Positions 1 through 13,555 of a stretch of 64,000 nt of DNA are shown in pieces. Numbering within the stretch: the first letter of the stretch is position 1; each line of letters opens with the position of its first letter. The position numbers and the translations under genes were made by a program. Source of the stretch: Papio anubis (lineage: Eukaryota; Chordata; Mammalia; Primates; Cercopithecidae); the NCBI RefSeq assembly GCF_008728515.1, contig NC_044984.1:124925349-124989348 (forward strand). The letters are read 5' to 3'. The notes beneath the pieces are model-generated. The model did not search any database, had not been told where the DNA came from, and was given only the letters and a program-made list of their open reading frames with translations.

Positions 1-1290
1 AGACGGCCGACACTTGGTGAATGACAGCACGAGGGAGCCGGTCACAAGTGCAGCGCAATGACCACCCACGGCGGAAACTGAACGCGAAGATGCGCTCCGG
101 AAAGAAGCCCCGGATCTCATTCCACTCAAGAGTTGGCCTCTCTCTTCTCACGCTAAAAACTACATCAAAGCCTCTAGAAGTTACAAAATCGGCCCATTCA
201 TATGTCATCCAGTTTCTCTCCCTCTGCCCCCTGCCCCACTGATGAAGCATCAATGTATCCAAAATAGAGACAACGGTGAGTCCCAAGGATAAAGAACTCC
301 AAGAGAATGGGACAGTACACAAAAGAGATCATGGATGCAGAATAACGGAGTCGGTTCCAGGTCATTCTCCTTGGCATCAAATGCTTAGTAAATATAACTC
401 CAGGCTCCTAGAGAATGTTTTGTTGAGAGGAGACATCCTGTCCCTTCCTGGACACTCTCTGTGCTTCTACAGACTGATTATCTGTCTCAGACGGTCCCCG
501 CCTGGGGACGTGGCTTCTGGAGTGGCGATGAATGAATGCAGCTACCATCAGGCATCGCCCAGCCACGGGAAAGGTCCTTGAGACATGGCAGGAGAAGATA
601 AGAGTAATATTCCTGCCTGTGTCCCAGCAATATCCCTTGCGGATAACATCTAATGAAATATTGCTGCTCCGGGTACCTGCCACCTTATTATGACAGGTAA
701 TAAGGGCTGTGAAGGCCCCATCAGTGCTGGCTTAATGAAATCTATCCTTAATACGATCTCGTGCTAAATGATTAGAGAAATGGCATCAGAACTTATCTAC
801 CTGTTCCAACAAGCTCTGCTAATAAACTCTGGAGAAGAAACACTGCTCTGACAGATTCCTATCGCCACCCAGGCTGGGTGAATGACTGTGAGTCCTTTAT
901 TTTGAGATCCAAGGCCTGGAGAAGCTGTCAGATGGGTGGAGGGGCCACAGAGGGCAGGAGTGGCCCATCCCAGCCGGCGCCGGGCGGGAGGCTGCAGACC
1001 AGCCAGCTGCACTCTGGCCATAGGGGTGGCTGCCCTGCCGGGAGGAGAGGGCAGGACTGGGTGGGGACACTGGGCTCCAGAAGGAAATGAGATGAGAACT
1101 GTTCACAAGTCCCCACCTTCTGATTTCTTCCTGGGGGCACCCCAAGCCCATAGGCTCCAGGAGTACCACCCTCCTAGCTATTTGGCTAGAGACAGCAGGA
1201 CCGTGGCTGAGGACTGGAGTGGGGGTGAGGTTACCTGTCTCAGCCCCCAGACCCATCACAGGTGCCCAAGAGGTAAAAATCCCAAATCAC
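1..1290. other. RIMBP2: intron downstream of exon B, mostly unique sequence
   Basis: No recognisable repeat or coding segment. The stretch 630-795 is AT-rich with several TAAT/ATTA cores and looks less decayed than its surroundings; it is reported as a candidate conserved element. The short open frames on both strands have no family resemblance. Confidence 0.5.
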
Positions 1291-1381
1291 TCAGTCCTTC
1301 CTTCCCTCCTTCCCTGGTGCCTCTCTCCTTTCTCTCCTGATTTCTTTTCCTTTCTGTCTTATCTTCCCTTTTTCCTTTCTT
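1291..1381. repeat. polypyrimidine low-complexity tract
   Basis: About 90 bases almost entirely of C and T (CCTTCCTTCCCTCCTTCCC and variants), with a polypurine complement. It can be read directly; no function is implied. Confidence 0.8.
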
Positions 1382-1835
1382 ACGGGATCATGCTATAAAT
1401 ACTGCTCTGCAATTCAGTTTTCTCACTTGATAACACGTCATGCAAACAGCCTCAAGACAGCAGAATCACACCACCATGATCCTTTTCACTGACATCACAT
1501 GGCACCTGGTGTGGCTGGACCACGGTGCACACGCCATCACCCTTAGGTGGGCATCAGTTGGGTCCAATCCCCATCCCCACTGCCACACAGCAGCACTGCA
1601 AGAAAACAGAACTCCTTTGGAACTGGTTCCTGTATTCCTTGCAGGGCATCGTCCAGGATGGAGGTCCAGGATGGAGGTGGCAGGGTCACCCTCTGTGTGC
1701 ACTTTTAGTTTAAACGGATGCTGCACGTTGCTTTTCCCAGACGTGAAAGCAATTCATACCCTGCCAGCCATCTCTATGCATGTGCTTTTCCTACAACCTC
1801 ACCAGCATCAGAGGTTAGAGCTTTGCATCCGCTTT
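1382..1835 (-). repeat. possible ancient LINE remnant
   Basis: Segments such as GGGATCATGCTATAAATACTG and the end 'accagcatcagagg' resemble the antisense 3' part of old LINE-1 copies (the 'temperature of the site' style sequence ending in CACCAGCA). Similarity is patchy and I would not name a subfamily. Confidence 0.3.
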
Positions 1836-2039
1836 TCCTTTATAAAACATGAACACAGGTCTACTTAAGAAACACCAGAGCAGGAAAGCAGAAATGACTC
1901 TGAATCCTTCTGTGCAAGGAGAGAGAGGAAGAGGCCTGGGAGCTGAGGCTGCAGGTCGGCCGTTCCACCACACCGGGGGTCCCCGGCCCACCCGCAGACT
2001 CCTTGCCTCACATGCCGCACCCGGCTGCCTGCCACTTAC

Positions 2040-2144
2040 CTTCTGCAGAAGGTCAATTTCCTGCTGCTTGGCGCTGAGAACAGCCAGGGCCTGCTCATGC
2101 TCCAACTCCAGCTGCTGCCGCCGTTCAGCCGCCTCTCGCATATG
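2040..2144 (-). CDS. RIMBP2: RIMBP2 coding exon B, contains the canonical start methionine
   Basis: RIMBP2 is a presynaptic active-zone scaffold; the known protein has an N-terminal coiled coil, three SH3 domains that bind RIM and voltage-gated calcium channels, and FN3 repeats. This exon encodes 35 codons in phase 0. Its second codon is ATG (2141-2139) and the reading MREAAERRQQLELEHEQ is what I recognise as the start of canonical RIMBP2. The peptide is Glu/Gln/Leu-rich with a heptad pattern, as expected for the coiled coil, and ends in IDLLQK. The acceptor (CCCCACAG, pyrimidine-rich tract before it) and donor (AAG then GTAAGT) are strong. A His codon precedes the ATG, so the exon can be read through from an upstream coding exon. 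No SH3 or FN3 exon lies in the window; they would be below position 1. Confidence 0.9.
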
Positions 2145-2539
2145 CTGTGGGGACAGAGAGAGGCCTGGCTGAGCAGGGCAGCCTGTGCCCACGGGCATGC
2201 ACCCTATACCCTGCACCGAGCGGGCTCTGACTCAGCCCAGTCACTCCAGAGCAGCCCTTCGCCACCCTGCGGGGCACCCACCTCCATGCTTCCAGAGGCG
2301 GCCCTCCCGATGGGGGAGCCGTGACATGAACAAACCCTCCACCTGCCACTTCTCCTCCTCAGGTTCCGAATGCAGCCAGCATTTGAGCAGAACCCTGTTC
2401 TCATGCAAAGGTGACTTTCCTCTTTTTGCTTGTTTTGAAAAACTTAATCTCCCTCCTCTGCCTTTTTTGCCCAGGTCCTTTGTATGTAACAGCAAAGGCT
2501 TACTGATGTTGTCCTGTGTGCCCAGCACTGGTTCAAGGT

Positions 2540-2725
2540 TTTATCTGCATTTAAGTCATATATCCCCATCATAAGCCTACGAGGTAGGTTCTGTAAGTAG
2601 CCTCATTCTACAGAGAGGGAAACTGAGGCACAGGAAGTCATCTTTGCCATCACACACCTAGGAAGTGGACACCCGTTCGGAATGCAAACCCAGAGTCCAC
2701 ACCCTCCCGGGTGCTTCCAAACCTC
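2540..2725 (-). repeat. MIR SINE fragment
   Basis: Reads GAGGTAGGTTCTGTAAGTAG, then GGGAAACTGAGGCACAGGAAG, the antisense of the MIR core (cctcagtttcctcatctg). It lies in intron 400 bases upstream of exon B in gene orientation. Confidence 0.75.
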
Positions 2726-3183
2726 AGGCTCTGGTCCTGACTGCCGACTCCGGTGAACCAGAGCACTCAGACCCAGGAGTCCAAATTCCTTCACCTACCC
2801 CCTCTGGAAAGGTTGCAAGGTGGCCCCCATCGGCCAGGCCCATTTTCTGGAGCAGAGAGGAGGAGCCGTATTCCTGGCTCTGTCCCCTCCTCCTGACAAT
2901 CTGTCTGTCCTGCTTGGAGGGACAGCGCTAAATCCCCAGTACCAGGGTTTGACTCTCACCTACTCGCCCTCGGTGTGCCCGTCCCTCCCCTCTGACGGGT
3001 CTCACGGGCCCAGAGTCACCATTGCATGGGAAATGACATTGGATAGAAAAGGCCACAGCGGGCGGGCAGTCACACTGGGAACAGTCACAGAAAACATTTC
3101 CTGGGCCCCCCAAGCCACATCCTGGGGGCTTGGACAACCAGCTACAAAATGCTGCAATTTCACTGTCATTTCCTTTCATTCAT

Positions 3184-3216
<33 letters not shown>
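3184..3216. repeat. (TG)n microsatellite
   Basis: About 15 uninterrupted TG units inside otherwise unique sequence. In RIMBP2 RNA it is a CA repeat, a known type of hnRNP L binding site. Confidence 0.9.
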
Positions 3217-3577
3217 GTGACTTCGTGGTCAACATTTTAAAATCTGGGTCTTTTATATAAAAGTCCCGATTCTTTCAAAAATGGGAAGAGTTGGCCACGC
3301 ATGCCTCCAGAAAAGGACTGAGAAGGGGATGGGAGCTGCCCCTTCTGAGGGTGCACACCCCCGATGGCCGCTGCCCCACGGACTTGCCCCCCTGCATCCC
3401 CCGACATCCGAGGGCCACACAGATGACCCAGGTCCTAAAGCAATAGGGTGCCTGGCCCAGCGGGGCATGGGGGACTTCCCTCCTGGGCTGGAACTGGTTG
3501 GTCATTTATTCATTATTGTAATGTATTTATTATTTTACAATTCTATTGATTTTTAATCTTTTACTCATTTTTATTTA

Positions 3578-3881
3578 TTTTTTATTTTTATTTCTTTGAG
3601 ATGGAGTCTTGCTCTGTCACCCAGGCTGGAGTGCAGTGGCAGGATCTTGGCACATTGTAGCCTCTGCCTCCTGGATTCAAGCTATCGTCGTGCCTCAGCC
3701 TCCCTACCAGCTGGGATTACAGGTGCCCACCACCATGCCTGGCTAATTTTTGTATTTTTAGTACAGATGGGGTTTCACCATGTTGGTCAGGCTGGTCTCA
3801 AACTCCTGACCTCAGGGGATCCACCTGCCTAGGCCTCCCAAAGTGCTGGGATTACAGGCATGAGCCACCGTGCCCTACCAC
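3578..3881 (-). mobile_element. Alu, antisense, full length
   Basis: Contains GAGATGGAGTCTTGCTCTGT, the A-rich linker as AATTTTTGTATTTTTAGTA and GTGCTGGGATTACAGGC. A 20-bp target-site duplication beginning CTTTTACTCATTTTT flanks it (3558-3577 and 3882-3901). The scattered changes suggest an AluS-age copy. Confidence 0.95.
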
Positions 3882-3901
3882 CTTTTACTCATTTTTATTT
3901 A

Positions 3902-5100
3902 GTTTCGGAGTCTTAAAGGCCTGTAGCCTTCGCAAGTCATGAGGTCGGACACAAAAGAAGATTAGCGTGGTTTCCTGAGGCCGCTGCCGACTCAGCCTAA
4001 GCTGGAAAGAGGAGCCTGGCAGTGGGGAGGCGAGGGAGTCCCTGCTGAGACGGGCAGGCGGTGAGGGCAGGGGGCACCCAGGCTCTGGAGGAGGGGTGTG
4101 GGGCCCCGCGGGAAGAGGCAGACAGGCCGATTACAAAGGTAGCCCTACCTGCTGCCACCGAACGCTCCTTTCTTCTGGGAAATACCTTGAAACGGAATCA
4201 CTTTAACTGAGGATGGGGAAGGCCTCCACTTTTCATTCTGCAAAGCGCTGTGGTTGGTGGGATATTTTGTGTGTGTTTAAAAAGTGAAGTCCTCCTCCCG
4301 GCCCGTGTTTCAGGCCCGGAGGCCTCACGTGCCGGTTCATCCACCTTTTTCAGCTGAATAACCTCGGCATCCTCTCTGCTGTCTCCAGAAGAGGCTTCCA
4401 GTGAACTCGGAAGCTGTAACTACCCTGCACCCCCACAGACATCTGGGGGTTTCACTGCTGCTATGGGAACTCTCACAAGAACCCGGGATCCTGAGGAAAT
4501 GGAATTCCCCAGAACATGAACCAACCCCAGGAAACACGGACGCCGCAGTCAGTGGCCATCGCCGGTTCACGCTGGGGCCAGATGGGTCCCAGGGAAACAC
4601 CGTGCTTGTATCTTCCCACGTTCAGTCCAGTTCTGAGCCCGGGCAGGCCTGGCCCTCCCAGGAGGGAGCCCTGGGTATTCGCTGCACAGTCTTCCCGAGA
4701 TCCACCTTGGCACAAGGCTCTCCCTGCCCCGCTGGGCCGTCAGCCCGTTTGGGCCTCGCCATTTCTTATGGTCTCTTTCCAAGAGCCTCGGCTTCCCCGC
4801 CGCCCGCCACCAGTTCACTGTGAGTGCAAACCAGCGGCACACATTGCAGGGTGTTTTTAGGAGGACGGGGACAAGCCACCAAGACAGACAAACCGACAAA
4901 GCCCTGAGAGATGCCAGGAATTCCCTGGGCTCCTGAGAAGCTCTGGGAACTCTTCCCCAAACCCTGCTGCCACGTCGGTGCAGTGTGGCCTTCCTCTGGG
5001 GTTGGGTTTCCTCATGAGGGTCCCGGAGGTCCTCAGGATGGCCAGTCTCTGCAGACCCGCATGAGGCCCTCCCTGTGGGGCTTCCAGCTGCAGACAGGAC
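3902..5100. other. RIMBP2: unique intronic sequence
   Basis: No repeat or coding feature recognised. Composition is moderately GC-rich. Open frames around 4400-4900 on both strands lack family resemblance and splice context. Confidence 0.5.
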
Positions 5101-5104
5101 TATT

Positions 5105-5240
5105 TCTACTCCATTTATTCATTCATTGCTTCTCCTGGATATTCGTTCATCGGACTGACATTTATTGAGCACCTACTAGATGCCAAGAAGCTGGGGACAC
5201 GGAACAGGACAACCATGTCTTCATGCGAGAACACCCCAAG
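5105..5240 (+). repeat. L2 LINE fragment
   Basis: TTTATTGAGCACCTACTAGATGCCAAG is the familiar L2 3' segment (attgagcacctactatgtgccagg), followed by a degenerate 'cttcatg' stretch. Old and diverged. Confidence 0.65.
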
Positions 5241-5424
5241 GGTGGGGGCAGAGCATGAAGGCAGATGGATGAAACGAGAAGGGTCCGAGTGTGGCATGGA
5301 GGGGGCAGAAGCACCCAAATGACATCCGAGGTCCTGGACTTCCAGGAGTGGCCATTTCCTACATCCCAACACCTGCCTCAATCTGATATGAGGAGATTTC
5401 AGCCACATTCCACCAGGAGAACTC

Positions 5425-5580
5425 GCTCACTCACTCACTCAACAAATATTTAACAAGCACTATGTTTTGTGTCAGGCACCCTGCTGGATTCTGAAGGCTA
5501 CAGCAACGCAAAACAACAGCAAAACAAAACCAGCTCTCTTGGAGCTCACATTCTGCAGGGGAGGGGACAGACCTCATCCA
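5425..5580 (+). repeat. L2 LINE fragment
   Basis: Reads CAACAAATATTTAACAAGC, then GTCAGGCACCCTGCTGGATTC and CTTGGAGCTCACATTCTGCA, in the order of the L2 3' end. Probably a second piece unrelated to, or rearranged from, the one at 5105. Confidence 0.7.
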
Positions 5581-5800
5581 AATACACCAACTGTGTGTGT
5601 GGACACGGGTCAGCAGTCCTAAGCATGGTGACCGCGGGGTCAGGCAGTCCTAAGAACCGTGGGGTCGGGTGGTCCTAAGGGTTATGAACAAATAAAGCCC
5701 AGTTCACAAATGCATGCACCTACTATGCAGCCACAAAATTGTAAAAAATTAAATAAAAGGGGAAAAATAGAAAAAATAAACTGTTTAAAAATATACTTTT

Positions 5801-6105
<305 letters not shown>

Positions 6106-6122
6106 CTATATATATATACACA

Positions 6123-6690
6123 CTTTTATTTTTTATGATAAAAGGGGATGGGAGCTGCAGTCCAGCTGGGGTCTGGCCCATCAGCTGAGAGGGCCAGGGA
6201 AGCCCCCCACCAAGATGGTGCTAAACAACGGCCCAAACCAGAGACAGAGCCCCACGCAGCTGTGGGTGGAAGGCAGGACAGCACAGTGCCCAGAGCCTCC
6301 ACCCTCACCTGGACGCGGTGCCCAGAGCCTCCACCCTCACCCGGACGCGGTGCCCGGAGCCCCTACCCCACCTAGATGTGTCCCTGAGCCATGCCACTAA
6401 CAGGGGCTGCAAGGGCTTCTGCAGCTCCTGGAAAGCCCCCAAAAGTTCCCCCAGACACTGGCTCGCTGATGGACAATGTCCCGTGGGAAGGACGGACTGG
6501 AGAAGAAACGTCTGTCACTCAGGTGTCCTTGGCCGGAAGGAGCCCGACGCCCCCCGAGGTGGACCCCTGACCCCATGTCCCATCCCAGCTCAGGGCCCCT
6601 CGGTGGGGAGTAAAGCGGCGTGCTGTCCCAGGGCCACCTGCCTGCCTCTCACGCCCCACTGTGACACCCTGGCGTTCTCACTGTTTCCAG
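6123..6690. other. RIMBP2: unique GC-rich intron with a small tandem repeat
   Basis: No coding feature. Within it 6283-6375 holds about 2.7 copies of a 32-bp unit (GTGCCCAGAGCCTCCACC then a CACC/GGACGCG half). The last copy is degenerate. Confidence 0.6.
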
Positions 6691-7165
6691 AGAGCAGACC
6701 CGTGCCCACCTCCGGACCTTCGCACGCGTTGCTCTCCCTGCCAGCCCGACTCTCGCCTTCCAGCCTTTGCCCAAATGCCACTTCACAGTGAAGCCTGGTG
6801 GCCGCCCAGCCCCTCCTGGACATGCCACGTTCTCCACCTGCCGTAGTTTCCTCCTGAGCACCCCCACCCCCAACACCCTGGCTGGCTCCCTTGCCTGCTG
6901 TGTGTTCCTCCCCACAGAACATGAGCAGGCACCTTGCCCCGCTGTGTCCCTGTCCCCACAACAGGTCACTCGGCACAGATGCCAAATCCTCACACTGCCA
7001 CCCTCGTGGCCTCTCAGAGCTCAGTCCCACTGCTGTCCCCACCACCCCCTTCTCCAGCTGCATGGGCCTCCTCGCAGCCCCTGGGGCTCTCCACACTCCC
7101 CACATCAGGGGCTGGCAGGGAAGGTTGGGGGAAAGGTGCTTCCAGCTTTTCACGTCAGCAAAAGC
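6690..7165 (-). repeat. possible L2 LINE antisense remnant
   Basis: Contains TGCTCTCCCTGCCAG and CCAAATGCCACTTCACAGTG, which resemble the antisense L2 3' region (gttccctctgcctgg ... aaatgtcacctcctc). The rest is too diverged to delimit. Confidence 0.45.
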
Positions 7166-7169
7166 CATT

Positions 7170-7415
7170 AAAGAGCCTGAACACCTGGGCTCAAATACCA
7201 GCTCTGATACTGGCCCGCTGTGTGGCCTTAGAGTAGTTACTTAACTTCTCTGGTCTCCATGTTCTTCTTTTGGATTAATTTTTCAACACTATTCTTTTTC
7301 ATTTAGTTAGTAATTAATGAAATAACTAATGTTAATTATTAATTAACACCTACTTCATAGAGGTGTTTTGAATTTTACCTGAGCTATAGTACCTGACATC
7401 TATTAAGTTCTCTGT
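7170..7415 (+). repeat. MIR SINE with AT-rich insertion
   Basis: AACACCTGGGCTCAAATACC, then GTGTGGCCTTAGAGTAG and ACTTAACTTCTCTGG give the MIR 5' half; ACTTCATAGAGGTGTTTTG gives the 3' half. Between them 7275-7347 is an AT-rich stretch with repeated TTAATTA-like palindromes that MIR normally lacks. Confidence 0.75.
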
Positions 7416-7599
7416 GTTATGTTTTAGTCTCAAGAGGAGAAACCCTTTCCCACTGGACGTGTATAGTCCTGTTGACGCCACCTAAACACCAGGGTGGGAG
7501 GGAGGGACTCACGGGGCAACCACGGCTGTACCAACAGGACGACGGACAGCTACAGCCGCATTGGTAAAATGACAGTGAGAAATCGGAATGTGGCCGCTG

Positions 7600-7820
7600 C
7601 CATTTATTAAGCACCTACTATATGCAGGGCACGATGGCTGCCCAGGCACTGTCTCATTTAAGGCTGAGGGTTGGGTGGGTGCTGTGGTCACTGCTTCCCA
7701 GCAGAGAAATGGACTCAGGGAAGCTGAGCAAGGGCTGAAAGCCACAGCCGGAACATGGCCCATGAGAAGGTCGGAACTCATGGCCAGTCTGCTCCCAGCC
7801 ACTGCCCCGCTTCTGGGTTG
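7600..7820 (-). repeat. MIR or L2 fragment, antisense
   Basis: TTTATTAAGCACCTACTATATGC leads into CACTGTCTCATTTAAGGCTG, as in the antisense MIR/L2 3' ends. The remainder is decayed. Confidence 0.55.
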
Positions 7821-8400
7821 AGATGACTTACACCAGCCACTGTCATCTTGGAGCACTACGGGGGCCGGGGCAAAGAAGCAGCTTTCGACTCCCTCGTGGC
7901 CCACCTGGCCTGGGTGGCCGATTGTGCAGCTGCTTAATTCTGCCATTTGGGCTTAATTCTGGCTAATGTTGTGCTTCTCTTTATTTTGGAAGGGGGCACT
8001 GCCAAAGGCAGCCTGTATCATCTTTATTCATCTCTGGGCAGGAAGTTGTTGGCAAGAGGGCACCACCTTCCCCACCAGGACTCGCCAGGTAGATTCGCCA
8101 GGCACCGAAACAGCTCAGGGCGTGGCCCCGCGGCCTCAGAGTCACCGAGGAGAAAGGGGTGGCAGATGGTGTGCTGGGCTCTTGCTTTGGGGTGCCAGTG
8201 AGACGAGGGTTTATAGATCAGATGGATGGAAACAAGTGCAGTGAAGAAGCCTTTGTATTTCTACGGTTAATGAGCCAAGTCCATACGAAGCGGCTGTCAG
8301 AAAGGTGTGAGTGGGAGAAGCACTCAGCCCTTGAGGACAGCCTCAGTTTCATCACAGATGCCATGGCTGGGAGGACAAGGTTTGCTGGGGCTTGTTTTGG
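7821..8400. other. RIMBP2: unique intronic sequence
   Basis: No repeat or exon recognised. The frame at 8159-8686 (+) shows no domain, no splice logic on the gene strand and no family resemblance. Confidence 0.5.
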
Positions 8401-9400
8401 CTTCAGCATCCATCTCTCCAAATCTTACCTGTTTCTGCAAAGTCCTCATCCCCCTCCAGCCACTGCCCATGTATCTGCTTCCCGTCTCAACAAAACTCCT
8501 TACAGGATGGGTTCTGTTCAGTCCCCTACGGCCTCCCCTCCCATGCGCTCTTCCAGCCCTTCCAGTCAGCCTCCCTCATGTCACTTGGCTGAGATTCTCC
8601 CAGTAAGGCAGCCGAGGAGTCCCTGCGGCCCGAGCCCATGGCCACTTTCCTGCCTTGACTGGACCAAATCCCTCAGCAGCACCTGACGCCAGGGCTGCTC
8701 CTCCTGGACACGCCCTGGACTCTGGCCCCCGTGGGCCGCACTGACCTGGTCTCCCTCCCTGACCTCCGCAATGACCTCCTGCTGATCTCTAAATCCTGGA
8801 GGGGCCCCGGCTCTATTTATACCGTTCCTTAGGTGATCTTAGCCAGCTTTGAGGTTATAATTGCCACATAATTCCAAATGAACCCTTCATCCCCCCGCCC
8901 TCCCAACTCATACCCAACTGCCTACTCATTATCCCCACATGGATGTACGGGAGGAAGCTCAAATTTAGCCTGTCCGAAATAGAATTCTTGATTTTCTTCC
9001 TCAAACAAGTTCCCTCCCCAAGCTGTGCCATCTCGGCCAAGGACACCATCATCCCCTCAGCTCCTCCAGATGCAAAGCTGAGAGTCATCCTTGATTTCCT
9101 GCTTCTCCAGAGCCACAGGCTGCACCAGAGATTGCCCCACAGCCATTCTCCTTCAACAGCACAAAGGCTGCCAACTGCACCGGGTACCAAATCCAAACTT
9201 CCGGCTGCAGCCAACAGGCTCCCCTGTGATCCAACCTCTTCTCTGCCCTCACCTCCCGCCTCTGCCCCTTCCTCACTATGCTTTTGCCACACTGGCTTCT
9301 GCTCAGGTCCATGACCACGTCGAGGTCATCCCCAACTCCAGGTCTTAGCAAGTGCCACTCCTGCTGCCCGACATGCTTGTCCCTGCACCACCACATGGCC
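8400..9400 (-). repeat. L2 LINE, antisense, long diverged copy
   Basis: Reads like the antisense L2 body and 3' region: GATCTCTAAATCCTGGAGG, GCACCAGAGATTGCCCCACAG, ATCCAACCTCTTCTCTGCC and TTTTGCCACACTGGCTTCTG occur in the usual order. Divergence is high and the ends are approximate. Confidence 0.6.
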
Positions 9401-9415
9401 AGCCCTTCATGGCAT

Positions 9416-9830
9416 GGTGGGGTTTAGGATGTGTTCCCTCCAAACCTCGTGTTGAAATGTGATCCCTGTGTTGGAGGTGGAGCCTGGTGGGAGGGGTCTG
9501 GGTCATGGGGGCGTAGCCCTCATGAATGGCTTGGTGCCCTCCACATAGTGATAAGTGAGTTCTTACTCTGAGTTCACTGGAGAGCTGGTTGTTTAAGGGA
9601 GCCTGGCTCTGCCTCCCTGTCTCTTGCTACCTCGCTCACCATGTGGTACACCTGCTCCCACTTTGCCTTCTGCCATGTCTGGAAGCTTCCTGAGGCCTCA
9701 CCAGAAGCTGCACAGATGCTAGTGCCATGCTTGTACAGCCTGCAGACCTGTGAGACAAATATGCTTCTTTTCTTTACAAATTACCCAGTCTCAGGTATCT
9801 CTTTATAGCAACACAAAATGGACAAAGACG
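9416..9830 (+). mobile_element. MaLR-type solo LTR (MST/MLT1-like)
   Basis: Contains CCAAACCTCGTGTTGAAATG, GGTGGGAGGGGTCTGGGTCATG, the ACCATGTGGTACACCTGC segment and the LTR end TCAGGTATCTCTTTATAGCA. No internal sequence adjoins it, so it is a solo LTR or fragment of an ancient ERVL-MaLR retrotransposon. Confidence 0.85.
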
Positions 9831-12341
<2,511 letters not shown>

Positions 12342-12346
12342 TTAAG

Positions 12347-13365
12347 TAATTTTGAGGGGGGTTGTTCTGTTTCAACAACTGTTTCTGTGTTGTCCCTTTC
12401 ACTTGAGTTGTTATAACTAAATTCAAACCTGCTTCATAGACTTACTGTAACAATTTTAAGTTAAAAAAAAAAAACTCACTGAAATGTTGATTTTGCTACC
12501 TACCTACAAAGCAGAAAATAAATCTGTCCAGGAAAATGTACAATCTGATAATGTTTTTGTTTACTTACCTACAATTTAGCTTGGATTTTTTACTATCCCT
12601 TAGTTTGCTTGAAACTTTCCTATAAAAAAATAAACAGTTTTGATGTTTCTTCCCAAGTAGGAAAGCTTGTTCCGGTCCCAGCTGTCAGACAATCCTGGGC
12701 TGACAGCTACTTTAATGAATCGGCAGCAGAAGTATAAGTTGGGGTACAGGGAGATGGGGGAGGGGATAGACGTGCTTGGTTTACCTCAAGAGTTATAGTA
12801 TCACAGGGGCAAAGGCAGGTTTGGTAAGTTCCAGCTGCCATTTCTCTCCAAGGGCCAGGAAACAAGGTCCTAAGATAAAAGTCACTGGCCATAAACAACC
12901 TTATTCAAGGAAAATAACCTCGTCTGCAGGGCACCTGTGGTGTGAAGGCTGAGACCTGTGCGTTCAGCAACAGAACCAGCCAAGGTGGGGCTGCAGTAAA
13001 CCTCTCGGCTTACCGGCCAGTCCACAGGACTAAAACAGAGGCCAAATGCCAACTCACCCTGGAACTCAGCCACACCATAAAAGAGGGAGATGTGATCAGA
13101 GTTCAGTGGGAGGGTGGGGAGCAAAGTAGGAAACGGGCTGCACAGCAGCTCCCGAGCCCTGTGTGTGGCAACAATCCAAACCCACGTTAGTGTTTATCAT
13201 AGGTCACCACCTACAACTGGTGGGAAAATGGTGTTCTGATTCCTGTATGCACACTGCTGGCACAGTTTTCCCAGAGAACCTGCCTGAGACCCAGCCCGGC
13301 TCCAGACATCAGCCTCCACATGCTTACCTAAACACATCTGAAGATTACTAAGTTCTAGAAGTACT
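12347..13365. other. RIMBP2: unique intronic sequence, partly AT-rich
   Basis: 12350-12660 is AT-rich, the rest mixed. No repeat family, exon or RNA gene recognised. Confidence 0.5.
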
Positions 13366-13555
13366 GTTATGCTAAGTACTGAACACATATCACCCATTTA
13401 ATCTGCACAACAACCCTTGAAGCAGGCGATATTTTCATTCCCATTGACAGAGAAGGAAACCAAGGCCCAGAGAGGTTGAGTAACGTGTTCAAGTTTGCCC
13501 AGCTAGTAAAGGCTCAAGCCAGGATTTGCACCTAGTGAGCCCAGCTCACACTCTC
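13366..13555 (-). repeat. MIR SINE, antisense
   Basis: CACCCATTTAATCTGCACAAC, CCCATTGACAGAGAAGGAAACC, AAGGCCCAGAGAGGTTGAG and GCCCAGCTAGTAAAGG follow the antisense MIR consensus in order over nearly its whole length. Confidence 0.9.

Noticed and set aside
6590..7168. 192-codon minus-strand frame on the gene strand
   Set aside because: GC-rich chance frame overlapping L2-like DNA; no coiled-coil, SH3 or FN3 character and no flanking splice sites I could accept.
8159..8686. 175-codon plus-strand frame
   Set aside because: Opposite to the gene, overlaps a decayed L2 and shows no family resemblance.
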